A DNA stretch of 27,231 nt from Nemertoderma westbladi. Its lineage: Eukaryota > Xenacoelomorpha > Nemertodermatida > Nemertodermatidae. Of the stretch, positions 1 through 9,396 are shown in pieces (positions within the stretch are counted from its first letter, which is position 1; every line of letters begins with the position of its first letter). Location of the stretch: assembly GCA_032718475.1 (NCBI GenBank), contig JAUCBJ010005504.1:1-27231 (forward strand). The letters are read 5' to 3'. A model generated the notes under the pieces. That model searched no databases. It saw only the letters and a program-made list of their open reading frames with translations, and was not told the origin of the DNA. The position numbers and the translations under genes were made by a program.

Positions 1-490
1 TTTATACTTTCGATAATTCAAGCAGTTTACGGTACAGCAGTATCTATCCAAAAATGCCGGTGTTTCTGGCTTAGACAGCAATAACAACAAAGTATCAAGA
101 AAAAACAGTAAGACTGAACACTCTCCTTATGATCGGCAGGAAAGCTACACGTCGACAGGAAAAACCGCCCTGATTGGCCCAAGCCAAACAAAGAACCACG
201 CGTCCAATGGCTGTTTCCATGTCAGCAACCAGCTGCTAGATGTCGTAATATGAATCATCACGGCTAAGCTGTGAAAGGTGGTTGGTGCATTACAAGTTTT
301 TTGTCTTACCATGTCCGCTAAAACACGTATATAGCAGAATGATTTTTATGTCCGTTAAAACACCTGTAAAGGTACCTTGCGGGCGAGGGGAATATATATA
401 CAGTTAGGAAACCCTTTTTAGAGTATTCCAGCGCCTGGGGGGGAACTGGCCAGCAAAGGCAAACGTATCAGTTATCCCACAAAAGCTTTT
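1..490. other. Intergenic, no gene recognised
   Basis: No convincing coding frame or RNA gene is visible. A near-identical word, ATGTCCG followed by C or T and then TAAAACAC, occurs twice (311-326 and 348-363), 37 bp apart. Nothing else stands out. Confidence 0.5.
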
Positions 491-493
491 ACA

Positions 494-641
494 ATGTCGC
501 TAAATTAAGATTATTTACTTCACATAAAACACCACTGCTGTACTGCTTTTACCAGTAGGCCTACCGGTAGCAGGTATCTGGGTTTATAGATTGCAGTAGG
601 CCTATTTTGCGTACCGGTAGTTGTGTTCAATGCAGCAATGA
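494..641 (+). repeat. Left arm of a long inverted repeat
   Basis: Bases 494-579 match the reverse complement of 2964-3045, and 582-641 match the reverse complement of 2701-2753, in the same outer-to-inner order. By eye the outer part is roughly 90% identical, including the shared stretch GTCGCTAAATTAAGATTA and the words CAGTAGGCCTACC and GTAGCAGGTATCT. The left arm carries an extra AGGCCTAT-like insertion near 597-604. This could be the terminal inverted repeat of a 2.5-kb DNA element or a fold-back structure. I saw no target-site duplication. Confidence 0.8.
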
Positions 642-2198
642 AAGCAGTAATGTTTTATTATATTTTCTACACTGGGAACACGGGGTCAGTCGGATCGTAA
701 TGCGGGCCGCTGCCGAGTTTCTTACTCCGAGCACGCAGTGCGGCGGGAAGAGTCAGACTTGCGTCGACGTCGACGAGGAATGCGATGCGATCTGGGTTTA
801 GCGGCGGACCGGATCGCCTTGGGGGAGGGCTGAACGGCTGCGTCTGACAGACGTGTATCGCACCAGATAACAGGATTACATTCTCTGCGGCGCGAAAGTG
901 GGAGTCCAATTCCAATTCATTATCGAATTGGGTCGGAAGCTGCGACCTGCTGGACCGGGAATTCTACGGGTACGGCAGTACGGGGATAATCCGTAGTGGT
1001 CGGCGATTCCGATTACGGACGGATAACCCCCCCCCCCCCCCCCCGAGGCATTTCGATCGAGTTTCTCGTTTTCTCGAGGCGGATAGAGACTTGGTTGTTT
1101 TGGGCGGGGATACCCGTCCCGTACCCGTACCGAGAGCTCAGTCGGGGTGGATGGGTCGTCGGCAATCTTGCAAGAAGAAATTATCGGTCCGTTACTTTCG
1201 GTTATTGGTGTCTCGTGTCTCCATTGGAAAAAGCCGTTGAATCTGTTAATATAACGCTGGCCCTGCACGCTTTCAGCTTTCTAAAAGAATCAATCAGTGT
1301 CTGCTGCCTGCTGGTGGAACCTATCTAAATTATTACTGTGTACTGTGTTAGTCGACATTACTATAGTCGACAATTAACGCTTACCTTTAGGCACAATCCG
1401 AATTGAGCATGGAAGTGAAGGAGGGTCTTATTGAATTTATTGTGTATAATTAATTAATTATTAAATAATTTAAATTTGATTGTTTGTGCTTTAATATTGT
1501 ATTGCCTTTGATTGTTACATTTTCATAGTTGTTTTTATTTTATGTTTAATAGTAAAATCTGAGTGTAATAACATTCTAAAAATCTTCTTCAAAAAAAGTT
1601 ATTTTACTCGCCGTAAATAGTTTAGTGTTTTCGAATATTTATTACGTAACTAGAGAGCCGCTTAATACTACTTTATACATAGTCGGAGTTGTTGGCAATG
1701 GGGCTGATCGCGATGGGGAATTGACCCAAATACTGTCATCGGCAAATTATTAGCATGTCTCATGGTAAATTATTTATTAAGGGAAATTAGCAGGTTACGG
1801 TGGCACGTTATTCTAACAAAAAGGAATAAATAAAGCACAATAGAACAGGTTACAGTTTTATTTTAGGAGTAAACAGCTGTTATTTGCGTCGATTTTCTCC
1901 TGGAGAGGGAAGAATCTTCTATCTGCAATTAAGTGAAAATATTTCGACAACATTTCCTTTTATCATCATGGTCGCTCATACAGTACGGTAGCCAAAAGAT
2001 ATAATTCCTTTACATTATAAATAATTATAACAGTATAAACAACAAAATTAATTATAATTCTAAGCTATTTAGTCTTTACCATTTTTATACATTGACAAGA
2101 CTTTTTGGCCTTTAAAATAATTGATATTGGTTGAATAATTATTATTAAGATCAAAATATTCGGAATTCGGAGAAAGCAGTCATCGAAGCCATAGTTTT
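642..2198. other. Interior of the inverted-repeat region: GC-rich block, then AT-rich DNA
   Basis: About 690-1330 is GC-rich and full of CpG, unlike its surroundings. About 1330-2190 is AT-rich. Open frames at 876-1328 on both strands run through the poly-C run and have no domain I recognise, so I call no gene. A CpG-rich promoter or an untranslated exon is possible but unproven. Confidence 0.4.
1027..1044. repeat. Poly-C run, 18 bases
   Basis: Eighteen consecutive C bases sit inside the GC-rich block. The opposite strand is G18, which can form quadruplexes. Such runs are also prone to length errors in assembly. Confidence 0.95.
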
Positions 2199-2433
2199 AG
2201 GTTTAATAGATTCCGCCGTCATCGTCCCGGGTTTAATAGACTCCATCCAGCCGTCGCATCGTCCCGGGTTTAATAGACTCCGTCCAGCCGTCGCATCGTC
2301 CCGGGTTTAATAGACTCCATCCAGCCGTCGCATCGTCCCGGGTTTAATAGACTCCGTCCAGCCGTCGCATCGTCCCGGGTTTAATAGACTCCATCCAGCC
2401 GTCGCATCGTCCCGGGTTTAATAGACTCCGTCG
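2199..2433. repeat. 37-bp minisatellite with alternating dimer structure
   Basis: A unit beginning GGGTTTAATAGACTCC and ending CGTCGCATCGTCCC repeats with an exact 37-bp period. There is a shortened, diverged unit at the left edge and a truncated one at the right. Full units alternate between CTCCATCC and CTCCGTCC, giving a 74-bp higher-order period seen three times. Each unit contains CCCGGG. Confidence 0.95.
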
Positions 2434-2700
2434 CCCTCTTTCTGATCCGGCAGTCCGGATCGGCTGATCGGCATCGTTCCGCTGTTCAGTGTTTTTAACA
2501 AACGCCAGAAATCTGTCACTACTATTTCTGTATTTATTTATTTAAATTTATTATATGCAATATTATTTATTTACCGGTAGCCTACATTTCAATTTAATGA
2601 ATTTACAATTCATTAAATTATGAATTACATTTCTGCATTTGTCATATAGGCTAGGCATATACTTCTTTACCGTGTGTACTCTGGCTTCCGGTACTGTCAT

Positions 2701-3045
2701 TCATTGCTGCATTGAATACAACTACCGGTACGCAAATACTGCAATCTATAAACACTATTTATTTATTTCTTATTTATTTATTTCCTCCAAAATATATAAT
2801 AAAAATAATGCACAATACCCTACAAAATTGATTGCTGGGTTGATTGGTGTGAGCTTCCGCTATAGCATAGCTAGTGTAGTTTTAGCTCACCCCTGCATCT
2901 GGAGAGTTCTAGAATGTTTAAAGGAAATTTAATTATACAGATAGGTGCGTGCAGTGCGGTGCGAGATACCTGCTACTGGTAGGCCTACTGGTAAAAGGAG
3001 AACAGCAGTGTTTTATGTGAAGAAAGTAATCTTAATTTAGCGACA
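2701..3045 (-). repeat. Right arm of the long inverted repeat, interrupted
   Basis: This is the partner of 494-641, in reverse orientation. Homology covers 2701-2753 (inner part) and 2964-3045 (outer part). A 210-bp stretch at 2754-2963 has no counterpart in the left arm, where the two parts are almost contiguous. Confidence 0.8.
2754..2963 (-). mobile_element. Probable small retroposon-like insertion
   Basis: This segment is present only in the right arm of the inverted repeat, so it was either inserted here or deleted from the left arm. Read on the minus strand it ends in an A-rich tail of AAAT-type repeats next to the arm sequence, as expected for a SINE-like retroposon. I could not identify A and B boxes with confidence or a clear target duplication. 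Confidence 0.4.
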
Positions 3046-3152
3046 TATTATAAGTAACTAAATTTATAATGTATAAAAAGACCAAATGAAATTCAATATT
3101 AATTTTCACCTGTCTGCATGGATGGTTGTTTTTAGATTATCTTTCATTTGGC

Positions 3153-3222
3153 GGTCCAGTTCAGTCCAGTTCGCCACTCTTTCGATCCAGTTCGGTTCAG
3201 TTCGGTCCAGTTCGGTCCAGAT
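3153..3222. repeat. Short 10-bp tandem repeat
   Basis: About seven decamers related to GTTCGGTCCA follow each other in exact 10-bp phase, with one strongly diverged unit (CCACTCTTTC). It is embedded in a stretch (3046-3840) in which I see no gene. Confidence 0.85.
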
Positions 3223-3840
3223 TCGTGTACAGTACTATCCCGAACGTGTATGATCTACTGTATATATCTATATGTATGTATAACCATCCAATATCTCAAA
3301 AAATCAAGCAGGTACGCAAAAATTTCAATAACAAACTTTACATGAATTTTGGTTGCGCACAAGACTGTATATTTTTTGTGGCGTTTCGATCACCAGGTCA
3401 CTGAAAAATAGCGGTTTTGAAAATTTAAAGTCTAATTTCACCGATTTCATCTCGTCGAGTAGGCAGCAACTTTTATAATTGGGCTATTCAGTCATATGAG
3501 CAACATATTTGAGCCTTCTTTTCAAATATCGCAAATCTCGCACAGAACGTCGCCAAAATTTGTTAGTCCGGCAAAGAAACGCACAAATTCGTCTAAAAGA
3601 GTAAATTATTGGATCCAGAATAATATGATTCAACTAGAAAAGCCACGAAGCTGGTATATTGAGACCATCCATAGACAAACGTAGTGTTAGTTGGGTCAGA
3701 GTATTGTGTTTGACATGGTCATTTCGTGGAATCAGACTGATTTTGATTACAGCTAATATTGAAACGAGGATAGATGATCTACAACGGGACACTCTAATTG
3801 TATAAAGTACTGTAGGTAGTTGGTGTAATGTGGGATATCC

Positions 3841-5302
3841 TTAATTATTGGTATTGCTGAGTGCCTCAGAAAGGTCGCAAGATTTCGACATGTCAATCAT
3901 TTGTACTTTGCACGATGTGTCAGCTTGGTCGGGACCAGTAGATCGTCTTTCCCGAAACGAGGTCTGTGGTCTGTTAAACGAGTTGAAGTTTAAGCCAGAA
4001 AACTTCATGTCAACCTTTGCGGAGCAAATAGCGGTGACCTGTTTCCAGAAGGAATATCGAAACAGTACAAACAGCCAGGGGACGATGGTTGCGTATATGT
4101 ACGTGAGACCATTGAGGGACATGCTGATCGCGTAGATGTGAGGTTGCGATTCATTGATGGCGCCGTAAGCGTGGGCGAGTTGTAGCACCCAGAAAGGGCA
4201 CCACATGGTGAAAAAGGAGAAAATAATCGCAACTACCATGTATGTGACTTGGCGTTTCTGTTGCCACTCAGCAAACTTCTGTTTCCTTAGGGAATGGTGT
4301 GCCGGCCTGTGGCACAAGGAGTTTAACATTAATCCATAGCTGATCGTGGATACGATGAGAGTGGAGGGGAAGGTCAATACGAATATTGCTGTGTAGTAGG
4401 GTCGGGCCAGCCATTCTGGGAAGGTGGCGACGCAAACAGCCAGGCCTAGGGATCGATTGGATACTGATAAAATTGTAATTAAATATAATTGGTGGTTTGG
4501 TGCATTTGTCGTATAAAAACACTCATATATAATATACGCCTACTAGGCAAACCAAACATTCCTGTGATTGTCGCAGGATCTTATTATGTTTGCTTTATAG
4601 TAACTATCTCATGATGGCGCATAATGTTGTATCTTATTGGATTAGTCATACAATTTTCCTTTTTAAAAAGTAAATAAGACGATTGTTGCGAGTGACTCTT
4701 GGTGGTATAATGACTCACGGAAACATTATACATTATTATGTAAATTTTAGGTGTATCTCTGATTGGCTAATGGTAACCATGGTTATCCAATCGATTCCTA
4801 TATTGCCGTGACCTTTTTCGCTGGTTATCACATTTGCGTAGACAACGCCGGGTGAAGCTGTTGCCACCGCAACCAACCAAATGATAAAGTTAGTCGCTGA
4901 CGAATATTTCCTGGCATTCTGTCTTAGAAGAATAAATGGATGAGATATGGCGAGGTAGCGTTGAAAACTCATTGCTGTTAGTGTCATAGAACTCACCATC
5001 ATAGCAACTAGATCCACCAATGAAATCGCCTTGCATCCGAATCCCCCGAAAGGCCATTCTGGCATGCTGTAATAGACTCCATATAAAATTCCTCCAATGA
5101 GGAAGCTGATGTTACTGATTATGAGATTGACAACAAAGTACCAGATAGAAGTGACCTTGGCTGAAACTATAAGTAGAGTAATCGCTATAGCGTTAGTTAC
5201 AATTCCAGGAACGCAAACAATTGCTGTAAATATTGGTGCAACTACAGACATGATTACCATGACATTGTCTCTATAGCCAACAACGTCCACAGTGTTATTC
5301 AT
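3841..5302 (-). CDS. Class A (rhodopsin-like) G protein-coupled receptor, two coding exons
   Basis: This encodes a seven-helix membrane receptor, probably for a peptide. Exon 1 starts at the ATG at 5302 and codes helices 1-4: an N-X-T glycosylation site at residues 2-4, N37 in helix 1, the extracellular loop WPFGGFGC with C90, and QRYLAI at 114-119 at the end of helix 3. Exon 2 ends at the TAA at 3841-3843. It codes a loop-2 cysteine (VCVATFPEW), helix 5 with its proline, helix 6 with MWCPFW, helix 7 with VPWLF, and a short tail with a helix-8-like cysteine. The phase-1 donor GGT at 4813-4811 joins in frame to an acceptor AG ending at 4464 or at 4446, giving about 370 or 364 residues, a normal family length. 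The closest feel is the galanin/allatostatin peptide group, which is inference. Several signature residues are altered. The TM7 segment has no opsin lysine, so I exclude an opsin. Confidence 0.87.
4446..4812 (-). other. Intron of the receptor gene
   Basis: This lies between the helix 4 and helix 5 segments. The donor is GTCACG, a weak consensus, after an AAAG exon end. The best acceptor by context is TTTTATCAG ending at 4464. CCCTAG ending at 4446 also keeps the frame. Exon 1 would otherwise read into an implausible tail that stops at 4736. RNA data would decide between the two acceptors. Confidence 0.65.
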
Positions 5303-5594
5303 TTTATATATATAATACCGGTAATATTAATAATATTTAATTATTATTAGTCAGAAACAACATCAACATCTAACATTATGCGCTCATGTTTACACGATTT
5401 TGGTTAGCGGATTAATCTTATTTCAAGGACAATAACAACGTAACTAATATCTAATCTCTATTATTTATTGCGACATTCAATACATTAGGTGGTATTTCAA
5501 ATTCCAGGTCAACCTTTTGCGTTTATTGCACACCCGAAATTTTAGAACACCTCTCATCCAACTTGGACCTCAAATATGAATTTGTTGAACTGAT

Positions 5595-7010
5595 TGAATT
5601 GATGATATTATTGCAGCAATCAGATCATTGTACAATGGTTCCATCACATTTGTGTCTACTGCTCATGGTGACACAGATCCATTCAAGTCTTATGGGGAGT
5701 CCTTCAGTGTGACACACTTGCACCATTCTTATTCGTAATTGTGGTTGAATATGTTCTACGCATGTCCTTAGACCATCTTAATAAAGATGGGGTGATGGTA
5801 AAACCCCAGTAGTATAAGAAGCTATTAGCTTCTTGTACTGGGTACTGCTCACCCCCTACTGGTACAAGAAGATGAGGAAATCCAGCAAAGTACCTTACTG
5901 ATCTAGACTTTGCTGATGACGTAGGGGGTACTGGAGTAAGGCAACGATTTTGAACATTTCTTCGCGATTTTCGTGATCTTCGCAAACGTCGCGATTATTG
6001 CGAAGATTGAGAAAATCGCTAAATTTCGCAAAAGTCGCTATTTTCACGAAATTTTGTGTTTACCAAAGTTTACCAATTTTGTTAGATCGCGATGTTTGCG
6101 AAATTTCGCAATCTTCGCAAAAATTGCGATGTTTACGAAGATGGCGAAAATCGCGAAGAATTGTTCAAAATCTTTGCCCTAATGGGGTACTGTCAGAATC
6201 ACTAGAAGAAGCAGCCGAAAGGCTCCTCTTCTCATTGGAGCAGGTTGCTTCTAGTGTTGATCTTTTTGTAAATTCCAAGAAGACCACTATCATGGCAGTA
6301 AACCTAGACAGCCCTCAAGAATTGTCGGATCGTAGGGCATAAGCTCTAAGGATGGCTTTTTTGAGCATGTGGATGACTTCTGCTACTTGGGATCATGGAT
6401 CACAAAGTCAGGTGAAGACCTTCTGATACATACGGGGAAGGCATAGGCAGCGTTAAATAGTCTGTCCAGGATTTGTAAGTCCTACAGAATAAAACGGATC
6501 CTTAAGGTTCGATTATTTATGGCTGTAGTAGTACCAGTACTCTTATATGGGAGTCCTTGTTGGGCTCTAACTGCAGAGGATACCAAATCTCTGGATAGCA
6601 TTTTTACAAGAATGCTGCGCCGGGTCCATTGTGTCAAGTACAATGAACACATCTCCAATCAGACTCTATACAACATTGGAGGTGTTCCATTAATCTTCCC
6701 TAGATTGACACTTGAACGGAACCGCCTCCGCTTTGCAGGACATTGCTATCGTCATAATGACCAGCCAGTGCATAATCTTGTGCTTTGGCGCCATCATGGA
6801 GCGAATAAGCATGTTGAACACCCCATGACTTTCTTGAGACGAACCTTAAAGGTCACTGGCTTTGAAATTGCAGATGATCTAGCAAATGTCATGGGTGATA
6901 GGAAGTTGTGGAGGCGCGATTTTGTCGAAAGGCTGGCACACATTCTTAAAGTATATGTAAAATATATATAATGCATCTGCAATGCAGCATGCCGATCGTA
7001 GTAGTAGTAA
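5595..7010 (+). pseudogene. Decayed LINE reverse transcriptase, 3' two thirds (copy A)
   Basis: This is the remnant of a non-LTR retrotransposon polymerase. In order: a segment before motif B (5601-5690); motif B, read as GVLQCDTLAPFLF from 5696, where family members usually have GD rather than CD; motif C, read as LDFADDVG from 5903; then after the inserted MITE LSESLEEAAERLL (from about 6190), EHVDDFCYLGSW, LLYGSPCWALTAE and LRFAGHCYR. The 6519-6971 part is an open frame. Stops at about 5817 and 6449 and frameshifts near 5695 and 6340 make it dead. It ends in a GTA/TAG microsatellite near 7000 after GCATGCCGATC, the same 3' end as copy B. The GHC...LLW type C-terminus and short microsatellite tail suggest an RTE-like clade, not proven. 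Confidence 0.85.
5925..6192. mobile_element. MITE-like inverted-repeat element with 9-bp target duplication, nested in LINE copy A
   Basis: GGGGTACTG occurs at 5925-5933 and again at 6184-6192. Between them lies a 249-bp body whose ends (5935-5973 and 6145-6183) are 39-bp inverted repeats matching at 35 positions, containing GATTTTGAACA and TTCTTCGCGATTTTCG. The interior is full of TTCGCGA, CGAAA and TTGCGA words. Removing the insert and one GGGGTACTG makes the LINE frame continuous from the FADD motif onward. A 9-bp duplication fits Mutator-like elements, and 8 bp would fit hAT. There is no transposase, so it is non-autonomous. Confidence 0.85.
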
Positions 7011-7946
7011 GTAAAGTTGTATGCACATTAATACAGTAGTTATCGGATTTGGTAACTTTGAATTGACTCGCAACTCTTGAGTTAGTTCTAGTTTCGGTAT
7101 CTGTTTAGCAGAGGATGAAATTTATAACGAAATAGCTTCAGCATGAGCAATAATGAGCATGTGTGTGATTTCTGCTACTTCAGATCTGTGTCTGTCATGA
7201 ACTGTTATGAAATCATTTCTATAACCAACAATTACAGTAGAAATATATTGTTAAAATTAATTGTTTGACATAGCGCTGTTAGTAAAGATTAACTGTATGC
7301 AAAATTAAGAATTTTAAAAATAAGTTGTGTTCAGGTGTGTATTACTGTATATATAATGAAACACATAAAAAAAACTAAAATCAAGACGTTTCTATTGGGT
7401 GTTGCCATGGACGGTGCCTTGGGATTTGTTTGAGAACAGTATATCTGAGAAAGGAAATACAGGAACCATTTATGAGATCCAACTAGATAATCTTAATAAG
7501 CTAACTTTGAAGTCAGTTCCGTATGAGTAATAAAAATTATTTTAAAACTGTTAGGTTGAACAGGGCTTTAGGAAGCACATTTAATTAAAATGAATATAGA
7601 AATTAGATTTAAAATTCCACCGAAACAATTTAGTTTACAGAGTTTATTTGAGTTGAAGGATACCACACAATACAAAGACAGAAAAAATAAATACTGTATA
7701 GCGATTTGCAATAAATTAATTAATGTAATGCAATAATGATTTTATTTATGGTGTACGATTCCCGAACCAAATACCACTTCCACGGCCATCAACCAGTCTT
7801 CTGTTCCTTGCCAAAAATGGGGGGAGTGTAGCACAGTCTATCGTGTTTCCACATTAAGCTTGATGCTCCTTTCCTTGATGCTGTTAGTCTATCGCCTACC
7901 TCATACATTTTATTGTAACAGCATTCAAATTGCCATGATTTTTAAG
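7011..7946. other. Intergenic AT-rich DNA with a small LINE scrap
   Basis: No gene is seen. Bases 7155-7187 read EHVCDFCYFRS, a diverged copy of the EHVDDFCYLGS segment of LINE copies A and B, so a scrap of another LINE copy survives here. Short frames on the minus strand (6794-7073) are shadows of LINE copy A and its tail. Confidence 0.5.
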
Positions 7947-8114
7947 CTGGTGCCACAGAGAGGTTGATGCCCCAGAGAGGTTGGTCTGAGAGAGGTTGGT
8001 GCCCCAGAGGGGTTGGTGCCCCAGAGAGGTTGATGCTCCAGACAGTTTGGTGCACAGAGAGGTTGGTGCCCAATAGAGGTTGGTGCCAAGAGAGGTTTGT
8101 GCCCCAGAGAGGTT
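7947..8114 (+). repeat. Short array of the GGTTGGTG minisatellite
   Basis: About ten units related to GAGAGGTTGGTGCCCCA, 16-18 bp each. It includes the rare variants GGTCTGAGAGAGG, CCCAATAGAGG and GCCAAGAGAGG, which occur together in the main array only around 11400-11570. It is separated from the main array by about 1.28 kb containing the LINE ORF1 relic. Confidence 0.92.
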
Positions 8115-8179
8115 AGTAGTACGTATTTGGGCGGCTCGGTGACAGTTGGACCTCACTCATGACTCATCGATTAGGAATG

Positions 8180-8196
8180 TGACACCTAAGGTGTCA
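8180..8196. repeat. Perfect 8+1+8 palindrome
   Basis: TGACACCT, one A, then AGGTGTCA. It lies upstream of the LINE ORF1 relic and could be a protein-binding dyad or a remnant of an element end. No further context supports a function. Confidence 0.6.
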
Positions 8197-8295
8197 TTGG
8201 CGCCAGACTGTCTGTGTGACATCTCCCAATTAGGCTATTTAGACTCTAATTGACGGGTGTCATCAATTAATTAGTACATTATAAATATAATATAT

Positions 8296-9177
8296 ATGCC
8301 CGATAATGAATACTGCTGTACGAGTCCTACTTGCATAAACTGCTGTCTGCAATATCTGAATATGAGTACTACTAACCTGCATTCCGTCAGTGATCTTCAG
8401 AAGCTAAGTCAAACTGAATTACAAAAAGTAAATAAAGATGAAAATGGTTAAAATAATCTTATTGGATAAGGATTCATCTACTGACTCAATAAACACAGTA
8501 TCAGAGCAAATTAAAATGTTGTCCACTGAAGTTAAAAGTATGAAAAGGGAACTGTCTTCCTTGAGCTCCTCCAGTTCGATTTCTCTAGATTCTATCTCCA
8601 GCAAGCTAGAGGCGATTGAGGAAAGCCAGACTTTCCTAGGTAGTAAATACTCCCAATAGTAAACACTCTATCTGCTGAAAATAAACTTCTAAAAGAAACT
8701 GTTAAATCCCAGGATTAACGCATTGCAAAGCTGGAGATACATAAAAACCAACACGAACAAGCCGCTCTGAATTGCAACTTAGTCATCGATGGTATCCCGG
8801 ACCAGGTTCCTAAATCCCAGTTACAGCAGTTGGTTTGCACTCTCGGTGGCAGGCTGGGAATCTCTGTTTTCCAATCTGAAATTAAATCTTGTACCCGGCT
8901 TGGGTCCGCCTCTAAATCGGGTAACCCGAGCCAGAGACCTATATTGAAACCTAGGCCAACACCTATTCTGTGTGAGTTCAATGTAAAATATGTGCGTAAC
9001 GAGTTCATGTTGAAAAAGAGAACAAAATACGATATATCTGATTTGTTCAATGGCGCTAATAATGCAACCCACACGCTCTACTTAAAGGGGCACTTATCTC
9101 AATCCAATAAGGTTATTTACAGCGCTGCCCTGCGTTTCAACTCGGATCATTCTTACCATCATATATATACTATATGA
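8296..9177 (+). pseudogene. Decayed LINE ORF1 (nucleic-acid-binding protein) relic
   Basis: This is an ORF1-type protein of a non-LTR retrotransposon, which coats element RNA. The ATG at 8296 opens a cysteine-rich start (EYCCTSPTCINCC), possibly a remnant zinc-binding region, then SVSDLQKLSQTELQKV. After a frameshift near 8440 comes a coiled-coil/serine segment (SEQIKMLSTEVKSMKRELSS). A one-base loss near 8655 and a TAA at 8714-8716 break it again before RIAKLEIHKNQHE. The C-terminal part (8760-9177) has NLVIDGIPDQVP, a region rich in basic residues, and LYLKGHLSQSNKVIYSAALRF. That order resembles the FP25K-like domain of many LINE ORF1 proteins. At least three breaks show it is dead. No endonuclease or polymerase follows; the minisatellite does. 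Clade undecided. Confidence 0.7.
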
Positions 9178-9396
9178 TGGATCATATATAGATACGGATC
9201 ACGTCGATTTCTCAACTTACCTCCCTTCGTCAACATTCCTCCCAGACCACCACATTGGTCTCTGATACCGCCCAGAATTTCTCAGGTAAACTGGTTACTG
9301 TTGTCGATGATAAATGAATATACTTTTGCCATGGGTTTATTTGCATGGAGTTCATATATGGTAATTCTTAACTTTTTTCTTTATAAGCGGATACAA

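Noticed and set aside
667-1328. Open frames around the poly-C run
   Set aside because: They owe their length to GC-rich sequence. Composition is low-complexity (runs of G or P) and no domain is recognisable.
3126-3684. Three small plus-strand open frames
   Set aside because: Two run through the 10-bp tandem repeat and the third has no recognisable features. There is no support for a gene.
3848-4232. Frames opposite or shifted to the receptor exon 2
   Set aside because: They are shadows of the receptor coding sequence.
3841-5302. Opsin identity for the receptor
   Set aside because: Helix 7 lacks the chromophore-binding lysine; the segment reads SLNGLTYIYATIVPWLF.
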